NCBI GenBank assembly: GCA_024364735.1
Contig: JAGFNQ010001613.1
Location: 62,001-126,000 of the forward strand
DNA from: Boesenbergia rotunda
Lineage: Eukaryota > Streptophyta > Magnoliopsida > Zingiberales > Zingiberaceae
Direction of reading: 5' to 3'
DNA: 64,000 bases
Positions within the stretch are counted from its first letter, which is position 1. Each line of letters begins with the position of its first letter. The notes beneath the pieces are model-generated. The model saw only the letters and a program-made list of their open reading frames with translations. It searched no databases and had not been told where the DNA came from. The position numbers and the translations under genes were made by a program. Positions 1-12,400 of this stretch are shown here, piece after piece.

Positions 1-82
1 GGGGAGAGGCGACGGCAGAGGTGGAGAACCGAAGCGGACAGGAGAAGTGGAGGCGGAGGCGAATGGAGGTAGAGCGAATCAT
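1..82 (-). CDS. N-terminus of an organelle-targeted protein (partial, runs off the window)
   Basis: The minus strand has an ATG at 82-80 in an ACAATG context. It opens a frame of 27 codons without a stop up to the window edge. The residues are rich in Arg, Ser and Leu, have no acidic residue, and include RFSTSA, a pattern typical of mitochondrial or dual-targeting presequences and their cleavage sites. The stretch is GC-rich against an AT-rich flank, as plant first exons often are. It has the same orientation as CSK, about 3 kb downstream of the CSK stop. The mature protein is outside the window, so the family cannot be named. A chance open frame in a GC-rich stretch is the alternative. Confidence 0.4.
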   Translation of the reverse strand, partial: MIRSTSIRLRLHFSCPLRFSTSAVASP

Positions 83-364
83 TGTGTTCGCTCGATGGCT
101 CGCCTTGCTTGAACGAACGGCTTCGTCGCAAGAATGAAAGGGTTGCGGTACACTACACACCTACTTTATAGGGTTTTACGCTACTTTCTATTTTGATTTT
201 CCAAGTTATATTATCAAAATAGTCGTCGTCCGAATACATATCAATTAGGTTGTACTTCGATCAACATAATAATTGTTTCCGGACTATAGTGTAAAAAGTT
301 TTACTAATAGTTAGCGCGTAGATATTATTATCTTGAAATTTGAATGTTAAAATCTCACAAAATC
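83..364. other. AT-rich intergenic region upstream of the partial gene
   Basis: This would hold the 5' UTR and promoter of the minus-strand gene at 1-82. I see no other gene. The motif CCGGACT followed by AGTGTAAA occurs here near 280 and again near 493. Confidence 0.4.
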
Positions 365-520
365 AGTATGTCCGTCCTCCCCCACACTAGTCACAGTGTC
401 CGGATTAGTAATTTTCGTAATCTACATCATCCGTGTTAATTCTGAAACGGATTAACGGGACACTAGGAGGGAGCGAATCACTTTTTGCCACCGGACTGTA
501 GTGTAAAGCACTTCACAGTT
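365..520. repeat. Dispersed repeat, copy 1
   Basis: The stretch aligns with 34981-35130 over about 150 bp. Shared landmarks in the same order are AGTAT, a cytosine-rich run, GATTAGTAA, TTTCGT and CCGTGTTAA. No coding capacity or terminal repeats are visible, so the class is unknown. Confidence 0.5.
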
Positions 521-859
521 AATTAGATATTTATGATCAATTTCTAATTGCAACGCATTGTAGAATTAATTTTTTGCAATGGAAATATAATCTTGGAACA
601 TTGGTTGCGAAGCGACGAGCCTGGGACATTCATTGCATGGATCAAGGTAGCAAAAGATAATTCACTCACCCATAACACTCCTGTCAATCTGTCTCAGAGT
701 CAACATAAAGGAGATAGATCACGGAGATTACTAGTCCGGACAGTGACTATCGCATAAGGAGGATAGACATCTGCTTCGTCAAAGATTTGACTCGTATACC
801 TCATGATGACAACACATCATATATTAACCGTCAATCTATCCCATATACACATTACATGG
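521..859. other. Unassigned stretch before the LINE remnant
   Basis: A 69-codon open frame at 548-757 has no recognisable domain. The stretch may be a decayed upstream part of the LINE that becomes recognisable from about 860, but I cannot support that from motifs. Confidence 0.3.
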
Positions 860-2090
860 ATCAATAAGTGTATAGCTATAACCTCCTTGTTTTTCCTTGG
901 CTATTAATGGAGGAATCTATGAGCATTTTAGAGGTGACCCCTATCTATTTGACATCTATACGGAGTATATGGTGTGGTTACTGCATGAATATATATTGAG
1001 ATTAGATTTCCACTTCTACCCAAAGCATGCGGGCTTGAAGATTGCTCGCCAAGACTTCCACTTCTATCCAAAGTATATAGAGATGACTAATTATTGTTGC
1101 TTTAGGAGAGATGTACCTTCGGTCTCCGTATTGGCTTACATGTTTAGCATAGTTTGGTGTGATGACGGGCTAACCCATAAAAATCTAACATATATATGGC
1201 TCGAGTAGATAAGCAGACTAGGAGGAGGATTCAATCCATCGCAAGCTTTCAGAAAGAGGGCATGCCTTTTAGATATTTGAGGATTTCATTGGCTTCTCCG
1301 AAGCTCAAGATTGCATACTACAACCCACTGAGACTACAACTCACTGATGGGATTCACTAATCAGAAGGATGAACTCCTAGCCAAAGCATTAGTGTCGTAG
1401 GAGTCGAATGCTTCTGAATATTTATCTTACCATTGTCATGTGACATTATAGACTGTATCTATAATATTTGCAAGAGTTTTATATGGACCGCCAAGCATCC
1501 ACTGGTGGTATGGGTAGACATGTGCAAACGTAAGGAGGGAGAACTAAGGTTCGGGGATTTGAAGGTTTGGAATCTTGTACTGTTAGTTGAAGTATCATGG
1601 AGAATTCAGGACATGCAGGATACCTTATGGATTAGATGAGTTCGCCACACATACCTTAGACATTTGGACTTATGGGCATGACAGACCAAGCATACAAACT
1701 CTCCCCTAATAAAAAAATCCTGCAAACCAGAAATAACATCCTAACTTTAGCTAGTTCCTCAGAGGCTGTAGAGCAGTGGCTGGCATCATGGTTTGAATAG
1801 ACAGGCAGGGAAATAAGGAAGGCTTCTGATTTCTTCAGGGGTGAGTCCAAAAAAGTCATGAGCAAGCACAGTGTGAAAGAGCTACCTCCAGCCATGCCCT
1901 GCATTTTTAGTGCGAATGTTAGCACGTAGGAGGCTTCCCACCAGAGAAAGGTTGGACTACCTAGAGTTGGAGTATATGAGATGTCCATTTTATGGGCTTG
2001 TGGAGGAGACAAAGAAGCATGTGTTCTGCAAATACAGTCCTATCGGTGAGTTTTGAAGGAGGGTTAGGTGATGGCTACAGATGAATTTTG
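860..2090 (+). mobile_element. L1-type LINE remnant (RT C-terminal half and zf-RVT region)
   Basis: Plus-strand fragments in shifting frames match the order of a plant L1 reverse transcriptase. Near 897 comes the segment after the RT fingers, then a segment resembling the RT palm and its downstream part (about 1080-1330). The thumb and zf-RVT linker follow at 1433-1639, with WVDMC, a GDLKVWNL segment and WRIQ. The frame continues past the stop near 1640 with a HHTYLRHLDLWAWQ-like segment. Stops and frameshifts are frequent and a short stretch near 1010-1075 is duplicated, so the copy is dead. The 5' part (endonuclease) is not recognisable. Confidence 0.7.
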
Positions 2091-2197
2091 AGATATTCAC
2101 CTATCAAAGGAAAGCCTTCAGGCAACCGTATAGGGGGGTCTAGTAGCCTAATGAAGATCTGACACTTTGTCATGTCATCCATGATTTACCATGCATC

Positions 2198-2425
2198 GAT
2201 GGCGCCCCCATGGACTGGATGAGTGGATAAGACATCTGTTGTTTAAAACGAAGGTCATGGGATCGAAAGTTGTCAGTTGTACACGGGATAAAAATCCTAG
2301 TCTGCTGGCTTAAAATTCTCTCGGCCCCCAGACGCCTTCTCCACTCTCAATAAATCCGTGATTTATCTCCATCTGAAAACTTCGTGGGGCAAAGACCAGG
2401 AGGCCGCTGAGGTGGCGGATCCACC
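2198..2425 (+). mobile_element. tRNA-derived SINE-like unit
   Basis: A TGGATGAGTGG stretch fits a Pol III A box. About 40 bp downstream, GGGATCGAAAG fits a degenerate B box. A non-coding body rich in CCCC/GGGG blocks follows, as in plant SINEs. I found no clear target-site duplication and the ends are approximate. It lies directly behind the L1 remnant, the enzyme source SINEs depend on. Confidence 0.4.
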
Positions 2426-3154
2426 TTTTAAAACTATGCATCGATGGCAAGGAATTGAAGTATGCTTGAGAGTGTTAGTTTTGATGTAGATATGGTATTT
2501 AGAAAGATATAAGTACATGTATATAAATAGTTATTTTAGAACACCATTCTACATTCTTATTCAACTCAAGTCAGCACTGGCTAACGACATATTATAACAG
2601 CTATGAATTGTATTTGTTATAATATTTTAGCAACTATGATTAGTAACTACTCTAATATGTGCACAGGTGATCAATAATATATTAAAATGATAAAGCAAAT
2701 AATATCAAATCTGTGATGATTGATCTGGTCCTATGAAAATTTCAACTGTCAAAATAAATCAAAAAATACTCGCATCAAAAGTACTCGCAGTGAACGACCT
2801 AAAAACCCAACATCCCACGATCAACACTATATTAGCAGCCATAAGTCCTAGCTACAATATAGACATTGATTAGAATTTGTTTAATTTAGACCCATCAAAT
2901 TTAAGAATACTAGAATCCGACCACAAGGAGCGAAGCAAGTATGATGTGAGCGTTATTTGGAGAATTAATAATAAAAATGGCCCTTTAAACAATTCCAATC
3001 AAAATAAGCATTTTACATATTTTTGTGTTTCTAGCCCCACTGGTTACCAATCTATTAACATATCAAAGCAACAAAAACTCATGAAATTAAAATATGGAAC
3101 ATCAACAGGACATGATAACAATTTCTTAGTGACCCGTGTGCTCGGAGAAACATA
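2426..3154. other. AT-rich 3' flank of CSK
   Basis: On the minus strand this follows the CSK stop codon, so it should contain the 3' UTR and poly(A) site. I see no gene. The plus-strand open frame at 2877-3284 overlaps the last CSK exon in antisense and shows no domain. Confidence 0.5.
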
Positions 3155-3403
3155 CTACAGTTGTTCAGCTTGGTCCATCGAATTCGACTGCAAGGCAGGA
3201 AACCAAATTTCAATCCGAGTCCCCCCAGTAGTGAAGGCAGCATCAAGGATTCGGGGGGAATTTACACGTACAATACACCCGTAGTTCTCTAGAATTTCAC
3301 GAGCAATGGTCAGTCCTGCAATGAAGTTCCAGGTTATGTTGTCTTCGACCATACCTTCAGAAACAAGCTCCACTCCAAAAGGTGCGAGTGAACGCATTTG
3401 GGT
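3155..3403 (-). CDS. CSK: CSK exon 9: end of HATPase and stop
   Basis: 82 codons and a TAG stop after acceptor GCAG|ACC. The residues TWNFIAGLTIAREILENYG correspond to the G2 helix, and GTRIEIWFPAL to the last strand of the GHKL fold. A hydrophilic tail of about ten residues ends the protein. Confidence 0.9.
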   Translation of the reverse strand, partial: TQMRSLAPFGVELVSEGMVEDNITWNFIAGLTIAREILENYGCIVRVNSPRILDAAFTTGGTRIEIWFPALQSNSMDQAEQL

Positions 3404-6400
3404 CTGCAATGTAGAAATAGATATATAAGGCCATTCAAGTTTTCCACAACGGGGACATATATATGAACATGGAACAGACTCTGATCAAACTTGAAAGAAG
3501 AAATTTAATGTTAAACACTGCAGATATAAATCAAATAGAATAGACTTCCAATACTAAATGAATTCAAATGAAAGTGGTCTCAACATTCTCATGCCACATG
3601 TTATGAAGTGTGCGTGCGTAAACTACAGAAGAAGACTATATACAACAATAATAAAGTGTATGCCCCAATTATTGGAAGCTAACCATGTCCTAACTATTTG
3701 AAGCCAACTACATGAGGTTCTCGACATAGTCTGAAGTTAGCTATCCGGAGCCAATTAAATCCACTCTTTACATTTCATGCTTAGAGACCAGCATAAGTGT
3801 GGATCAACCAGAAGTGATTGAGCGGAAAAAAAGAACCAGAGAAAGATTGCAATGCAATAGCCAAGACTCACAGGCGTATGTGATCATTGGCACGCCATTC
3901 AAGGACATGAAAGTAAAGGTTGTCAGGTTGAGAATAATGACTTGGATCGTCCTCATTTCTAAGTGTATATTCACGATAATTCAACTAAACCTCTTGCATT
4001 ACATGCATTAATCTCTATTAATGTAACCTTTTGTTTCACTCCTTTCTTTTTGACCTCCTCGTGTCTTGTGAATGTAGTTCTTCTGGTCGCTATCACCTTT
4101 GTCCATTTTATTAATTTGCTTGCAGGACTGTCTAGCACTAGAGTACAAACAATTAAAAATTACAGCACGCCACAAGGTTATACTGCTCATGAGCTAATCC
4201 AACACCACCTCATGTTTTGAATTTAACATCAAATTATTTAGATTTTCCTATTGATGTCCAAAAAGGTACTTCCAGTTAAGCTACTTCTTTTATCCTATTT
4301 TCTTATTTATTATTCTGCCTTCATTTCTCCTTAGCTCCGCACTTTGTTCCTAAGATTTTCTTCATGCAAGGTGGAGACAAGCAACAGTTGAGGAGATGAA
4401 TGCTTACAACAACACATTGTAAAATTATATAGAAGAATATGTCTTCCTCTTGGCAAGTCCATTATAGGTTACACATGGGTTTTCATAACAATCATCTAGT
4501 AACATTAAGGACAGGACAAAGGCTCCATTAGTGATTAAACTAAAAGTTGATTTATAGAATGAATTAATTGGACAACATTTCACCTATGGTTAAAATTTTC
4601 TCAGACTATTTCTGACCTTGACATCTATATTTAAGACACCTTCATTAGTTGGATATTAAGAATGTCTTCTGCCACAATATCTCCAATTAAGTATACAAGC
4701 AGCAATGACCAGGACATAGTAACTCGAGAAAGTGGCCTAGAATAATTAGAAATTTCTCAGATCACTCAATATTTCATCTAGAAGGCATATTCTCCGTATT
4801 ATAATAAAGATAATGCTATCACCGATGATATTATAATAAAGATAGCCATCACGGACATAAATAGTTGGAGTAAAGGAAAAGGTCCATCTGAAGACAAGCT
4901 AGAAAATGCATCCGAAAATAAATTTGATATAAGGAACTCCGCTTTCGACCACCTTCAAGAGCTTTCGTCCTTATGTTGCTTTGCTCAAGGGTGACCCCTT
5001 TCGGCCTAACCCACTCACTGCCCTTCGTTACATACAATTTGGTACTTGATGATAACTACATAGCGATCGCAAGGTTGAAATCTTTTATTAACACTTTCAA
5101 ACTAAGGTTGAATGCTCCAAGTATTTCCTTGGTATAAGAAATGGCTTGCTAAGAAAAAGACATATATTATCTAATAGTATGCATTGATATCCCAAATAAA
5201 ATGAACATGTTGAAAGTTAAACCCGTTGATATCCATATGGGAGCTCTAAATTCATCCAAGAAGGTATAGAATATTGGTTAGGAAATTTGAATATCTCACA
5301 CTTATAATACCAAACATATTATTTGCATAGCTTTTTTATTCTTTATGTCATGATCATTTTGAGGAGACTATAAGAATTTTAAGCGCCTATAGTATGCTTC
5401 AGATAAAGATTATTTTTATCTAGGTTATCTTAATGTTTTGTTTACTTTGAAAAATAGACCAGCGAAAGCATCGATTGCATGAGAGTTGAGATAGTTTTCT
5501 CCATTTATTTCCAGTAAAATTAAAGAAAGGACAGCTGTCCACAGATCTTTTTTTGATCATTTTCTCGTCCATCAAAGGTTCTCTTTCCTCCCTAATCAAA
5601 TACTTAGGAGAACCAACGACCCAACAGTGAGCTCCTTCAGCAAACAAACAACCCCTACTGAGCTCACAAGCCGCGATTTAACTAGCTGTGGCCTGGCTGA
5701 TGCTTGCAGCCTGGCCTACATTTTCCCCCTCCCTCTAGTAACCACATCCCTCGATCTATCTTCACAATGTCAATTTTTTTAATTTTTACGAGTTTGTTTT
5801 AAATTGAGAAATTTTTTAGAAAATTTTAAATTTGTGTGATTTTTAGGACAAGTTGGTCCCTATCTTTAGAATTACACTATTTGGTCTAAAAGGGTTTTAG
5901 ATTTCATAAAATAAAACATCTTTTGATTTAAAATATTTTTCCTCATTAAGTTCTCATAAGTTTGTTTGTTGCTGGTGTGATTTTTCATGCCACATCAATT
6001 AGTTCCAAAGCCATGTTCCTAGTTCAATCACCCTCCCCTCAATCATGATAGTCAATTTCTTCATTGAGAATCAATCTGGTAATCCATCCATCTTGAAGTG
6101 TCACCCTACCATTCTCCACGTGCGATAGAGGTTGAACCAGACGAGATCACATTTGTTCCTCCCCCTAATTGCTAGAACAAACAGAGGATTATTCCTGTGC
6201 CTATCATCAACTTCCACTCTTCCTAGAACCAAAAGGAGAGTCATCAACAACTCGCACCTGCATCTAATGCCAGATTCATCGTTCACAAGTCCACTAGATA
6301 TATTTCTCTCCAATGAACTGCTAGGTTGTAGTACTTTGAACCACAAAGCAATGCTAATCACCGATAGATCCTTTCCTCCCATTGCTTGCATTAGGGGTCG

Positions 6401-9400
6401 TGCCCTCTAATCTAGCAACCCTCACCATGCCCACTAACCCATGCCTGACACTCTTTCTGATTCCCGACACAAAGAAGTCTTTCCTCTCCATGAGGGTTGC
6501 ATCCCGCATGGCTCACGTGACGCTTCTCCTCCAATCTCACCTCTTTGGAGATTTTCTCAACGTTGCCATCATTGCTGGAGAGCCAATCTAGCCTCCACTT
6601 CTTTCAACATTGAAGAACGTCACATTGAAACCTTCTTGTTTGTTCTCTCCTATTGTAGATGTCCTCCACCTCTCGACTCTACTACTATATTGCTCGCCTC
6701 AGATGCAAAACTAGTGTTTGTGCAGACTCCTATTGCAACCACAACCACACAAGCTGTTGGTGTTGAAAAAATCATTGCTCAAATCCCTAGATTTGCCATA
6801 ACTGAGGCTTTGCAACCCAGATCAATGACAATCTTGTCACTGCCACTTACCTCCATCATTCATAGCTTCACCACTATTCAAAAGAGTAGCACACCACTAA
6901 TCTGCACCACGGCCCATCGCCTACCATCTCAATTGAGACGTAGCGCATGATTGCCACCCACCCATCCTCAACCATCGTAGCATTGTAGCTCAGGTGATGA
7001 ATAACTAAGATAGCCCTCCTGACCTCCCTAATTTCTTTAGAATTCAAAATTTTAATAATATCCCAAAACTAAAATCATGTCAAATTTGTCATTCTAATAG
7101 AAATTATCCCATTTATAAATTTTACTCTACAAGCTTAATACCTTAAATTGCATTTTTCACTTATTTTTTTGTAACTCTTCCTCATTATATTTAAGAAGTT
7201 TAAAATACAACAATATTCCTAAACTATAAACATATGTCAAAATTGCCATTCTAATATAAGTTATCATGTTACTAGATATTATTCTATCTACATGATACCT
7301 AAAGGTGCATATAGCTAACTCATTTTTTACCTCTCATGTCAAGTCTTCAATAGTTATTTCTACATGAATGCCCAAGAACAATCTGCAATATATGAGATAT
7401 TTTGCAATATTAATGTGTTCAAGGTTCAAAATCTCAAGACGTGTCAGAAATTCAGTCTGACTGAAATGATATGATTTTATTACCATGACAAAGTTTTGAC
7501 TTATAGTGTTAGTGAAGAATTGAAAGTGGAAGGAGGAAGGACATGAAGGAAAGAAGAAAGATGGCAACCACGTATACAAGTTTGAACTTTATGTCCCATC
7601 TAAAATGATATAATTTTGATATTATGTTGTACAAACACAAGCTAGAAAATTATAATTCATCTTAGCATCGTTATAGCATGCCAAGGGATATTAAGCGTTG
7701 GCATAACATGATACTCATTTACATGAGTGACACACCAACATAAGAGAGATTTCCTAAATAGTAGTTTAAGTAATTTATTGGAATAATACGTTTCGACCAC
7801 ATTGCCTGGCATGATATAAGATTTCAAACCATGGTCCATTTTGTAACTAAAATAACTAAGGAAAATTGTAGATCTATTGTTTGTGTAGATAGACATATCT
7901 ACCCCCACGCTCATAGAAAAATAATAAAAAATAAAAAAAGGTAACTCAAACTCTGAAGGAAGAAAAATTGAAAAGACAACTTTACACTTACCATGTAATG
8001 CATGTCAGGACCATCATCATCAATTATGACTAAAGCACCACCAGCAGGTGCTTCAGCTGCATATATCTGAACTTTCCCACCAATCTGTGTACGCAATAAA
8101 GCCCCTTCTATCAGATTACTAAGTGCTTGTCGTAAAGAAGACTCTTCGACAGCAACTTCTAGGAACTGAGAAAGTTCATTGAGCTCCAATCCTCTTTGCT
8201 GCCTGATGGCCAGAGGCAATGCAGCCCCGACCAGATCTTCTAATATATCTGAGACAATGCATGGTCTGCCTGACATAAACATCAAAGACAAATGTCACCT
8301 GGACTAGCTTGTGACAAACCATAAACATCAAAGACAAATGACACCTGGACTATTTAGTGAAGCTTTCTGATACAGTATATTCATAATATGGGAAATCGAT
8401 AGAATAAGACTGTCTTTTGGAATACAAACTTCAAGCTGTAGGGAGGACTAGGAAAGCAAGTGTAAAAGCCCAGATTCTTCAAAATAACAGAAAAGAAAAT
8501 TGAAATAAAAAAGTTATATAAGTCATACAAAGAACACCAACATCAAATGTTCTCTAAGTCATAATGATTGTCCTGGAGAAACCAAGCCATGTAATGTAGC
8601 ACAAAAATATTCTATCGGCCAGATTGTAAGTTTATATTTCGGACATTTTTATAACAATAGAGCCCAGGTTTGTTATTCTGTTGTAATGTCAACATGAACA
8701 AGAAGCTGTAAATGAGGAATCTCTACCACTTAATTTATGCAATACTATAAAAATGAAAGATGAGACGAACAAAGGGGAAAAGATATTCATTTGATAGGTA
8801 CGTATTTTTTCCAAAATAAAAATATTTGATATCAATTATTAATAAGATATATTTGATTAATTTGTATTGTTATCTTAATTGGGCTTCATTCAACCTAACC
8901 ACAAACAATAATCTCCTAGCCACCCTAAAAAGTGTAATATCAAGATTATGATATTACAGCCAAATTGAGGATTAATGACGTTATTAATGAATCGATTATT
9001 TTGATTTGGATTTGGATTTGGCTCTTTTGAAAATCGTTTTGTTATGCCGTGCATGTTTAGACATCAACAAATATAAAACAATTTGTTAATAGTTATTATC
9101 TACTCATAAAAAGATTATTTTATTTATTTATTTATCATACACATAAGTGGTAGTATGAAGGATCGACCTCAAATTTAAAAAGAAAAAGAAAAAAAGAAAA
9201 ATTAAAGCACAAATTTCTTGCATACGGTATCTTCAAGTGACTCTGAAAGAAATTAATCTGCTTTATCACCTATTTATTTAAAAGTGCGAAATTACCCTTT
9301 TTATCATTATTTTGAGAAGATGGTTTATGTTATCTATAATATACATCTTGAATTAAGAATCATAAGAAAAGAAAAGAAGAAAAAGTGTTGCGGTTGAGAA

Positions 9401-12400
9401 TTCATTACTTGATGAAATAAGAGATCCACCATAAGCATCTAAATTCTTTATCCAATTTCTATTATCCGGATCTCAACCTAAACATTCTCAAGTATCTTAA
9501 TCCCAAACTCAACTAAAGCCCACACAACTAAAAGTCACAAAAAAGAAAAAGAAAAAAGAAAAGCTCCTATAGTTTTTAGGAAACAACAACCAAACCTTTA
9601 TCTCACTAAAAAAGGTCAACTATATAGATCCCATACATCATTAGGCTCGATCCCTTACTATATCCTCATCTATGTTTTAATGAATTTTTTCATGTTTTAT
9701 CATTACTAATCAAGTCTTCTTTGGTCTCCCTTTTATATGATTAATATGTGTATTTATCATAGTTTTACATCACCTAACTGCGGCATTTATTGGTCACCGA
9801 AGTACATAGCTATTCTATCTCAAACACATCTCTTTGAAATTTCCCTCGATAGATGCAAACCTTTCTCTCTAATATTTTCATTTCTTATCTTCTCAATCTT
9901 CGCATATCCGCACATCCTCAACTTCCTCATCTTTGATACTCACATTTTTCATTCGTGTGCTTGATTCATAGTTCAACATTCAATTCTATATAGCATAGCA
10001 GGTCTAATCGTCATTTTGTAAAATTTCTCTTTAATCTTTACAAATATCCTATAATCACAAAGAACACATGATCCCCTCTTCAATTTCAACTATCTTACTT
10101 ATATCCTACGTAAAACATCTCTATTAACTCTTCCATCTTGGATACTTAAAGCTCTCAATTTCAAATTACTTGTAATCTCCTATATTAATAACTACTATGT
10201 CTAATTTTACTAAACTTAAATTTTATATTTTCTATCTTTATTTTACTAAGCCTAAAATTTTTTACTCCAATGTTTTCTATCAAAATTCACTGTCTCATTG
10301 ACCAGTGAGTTCATCCATGACAAGTCAAAACAGACATAGACTTCAAGTTGATCCTTGATGTAATCCTATATATATATAAGAAAGGTTTCAGTTAATTCGC
10401 CTCAAGTTTTCACTCTTGTCATTACATCCTCGTATATATCATTAATTGTTTCAATATACGCTATGCTACCATCTTTCTTTTTCTAAAATTCTTCATATAA
10501 TTTTCATAAAGAATCTATCATAAGTTTTTTCTAAGTCAATCAATATAACGTGTAAGTCTTATTTCTTTTCTCGATATTTTTCAATCAATTGTAATTGTCT
10601 AAGGAAATGTATAACTTCTATCATCAATCTTTTAATTATAAATTCAAAGAGATTTTAATCACCTTAGTCTCCTTAATTTTTTTCTATCACTATTTCGTAA
10701 AGTTTTATGATATGACTCATTTGCTTGATGGCCCAATAATTTGCACAATTTTGTACGTTCTTTTATTTTAATATAGAGGACTACAATACTTCCCCCTCTA
10801 TTTATTAAGCATTTTCTTTATTTTCAATTTCAAATTAAATAACTTCGTAAGTCATTTGATATCCTACTTCCCTAGGCACTTTCACACCTCTATTGGAATA
10901 CCATCTTGTTCAACAACTTTTTCATTTTGCATAGTCTCTAGGAAAGAAAATAAAAAATCTTCTAAATCTATTAAATAGAAACTAGCTAACAAGGAAAAGG
11001 GCAAATTAATGATTGGTTACAATTCATTTGATGTAATTAATAAGCAAGAACTTGATGTGAGTGACGAAACATCATCGTCTTCTTTTAACGAGAAGTTACG
11101 AGATTGACGTCGATAAAAGCACAACTATTGATAGAGGCAATAATAACATAGATGCATTGGATGATGATGAAATTTTTGTCACCTTAACTTTAACACTCGA
11201 GTTTTATACGTACACAAGCAACGATATGATGATAACAATGTTTGACCTATTAAGAGCTAGTACTACTAAACTCAATATAAGGGTGACAAATCAAATAGAG
11301 TATATGAATGTTGACATATTCAAGAGAGTCTAGCAACCATTAAGGTTCCTTGTACTTTCAATAAGAAGTTTTAATGCATATAGCTCAAGGATATATATGT
11401 GCCTACATTATATGTTCAAATTCCATTTTCAATGCAATCAATCCATCTTCCGAAAGTGAACTGAGATACATTGATGGACATTTGAAAAAATCAATTTAGT
11501 ACTATATATTCTATTTAATTTGAGTTTTAGATTATCATAGGGTTGATCTCACGAGAATACTATAGGGTCGAGATGCTTGTAAAAATTGATAACATATTCA
11601 TCTCACAAGTTAACCGAAATATTTTAAAAAAAATTGATAAACATATTTGGAAGTGAAAGGCTTTAAGTTAGTAGAATAAAAATAGAATATATAAAGTTTA
11701 AGTTTAACAATATTAGACTTAGTAAGACAATTGTTAAACTAGGGGATGACAAGTTATTTGTAACTAAGAACTTTAAGTATTTAGGATCGTTTTTGCAAAA
11801 TGATGGAGGAGTTGAGAGATATCTTACATAGAATACAAGTAGGATGGATACATAAGATAAGAAATAAGAATATTAGAGCGAAAATGGAAGCTGCATATAT
11901 TGAGGAAAAACTCTAAGGATGCGTTTAGGATGATACAAACATATTCTTAGACTACTAATAAATGTTTCGCAAATAGACGATGTAAAACTATGACAAATAC
12001 GCACATTAAATGAGCAAAAAGACCAAAGAATACTTGATTAGTAATGATAAAATAAAATAAAATTTATTTAAATATAGATAATAATATAGTAGATAATAGA
12101 GCCTAATAGCGTAGAAGGATGCATATATCCGATTCCACTTAGTGAGATAAAGCTTGGCGGTTGTTAATAAACATATTTGAAAGTAAATGCACTAAATCAT
12201 ATTGGCATAACACTGTATGAAACTAAAATCGTACCATAATCTGGTTTGAAATCTTAGATCTTGATCCATTTATAAATTTCCTAAAGAGGGTAGTTTTCTG
12301 GACAGTGCGAACAGTTTTGAAAGAAAATTTCATGACTGAACTCTGATTTTATCTCAACTGAATATACAAATGCACAATTCAAAATTGCTTTGGAACTCAG

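Noticed and set aside
6132..6950. A small gene inside CSK intron 8
   Set aside because: Open frames exist on both strands with similar length, start in different frames, and show no recognisable domain or splice pattern.
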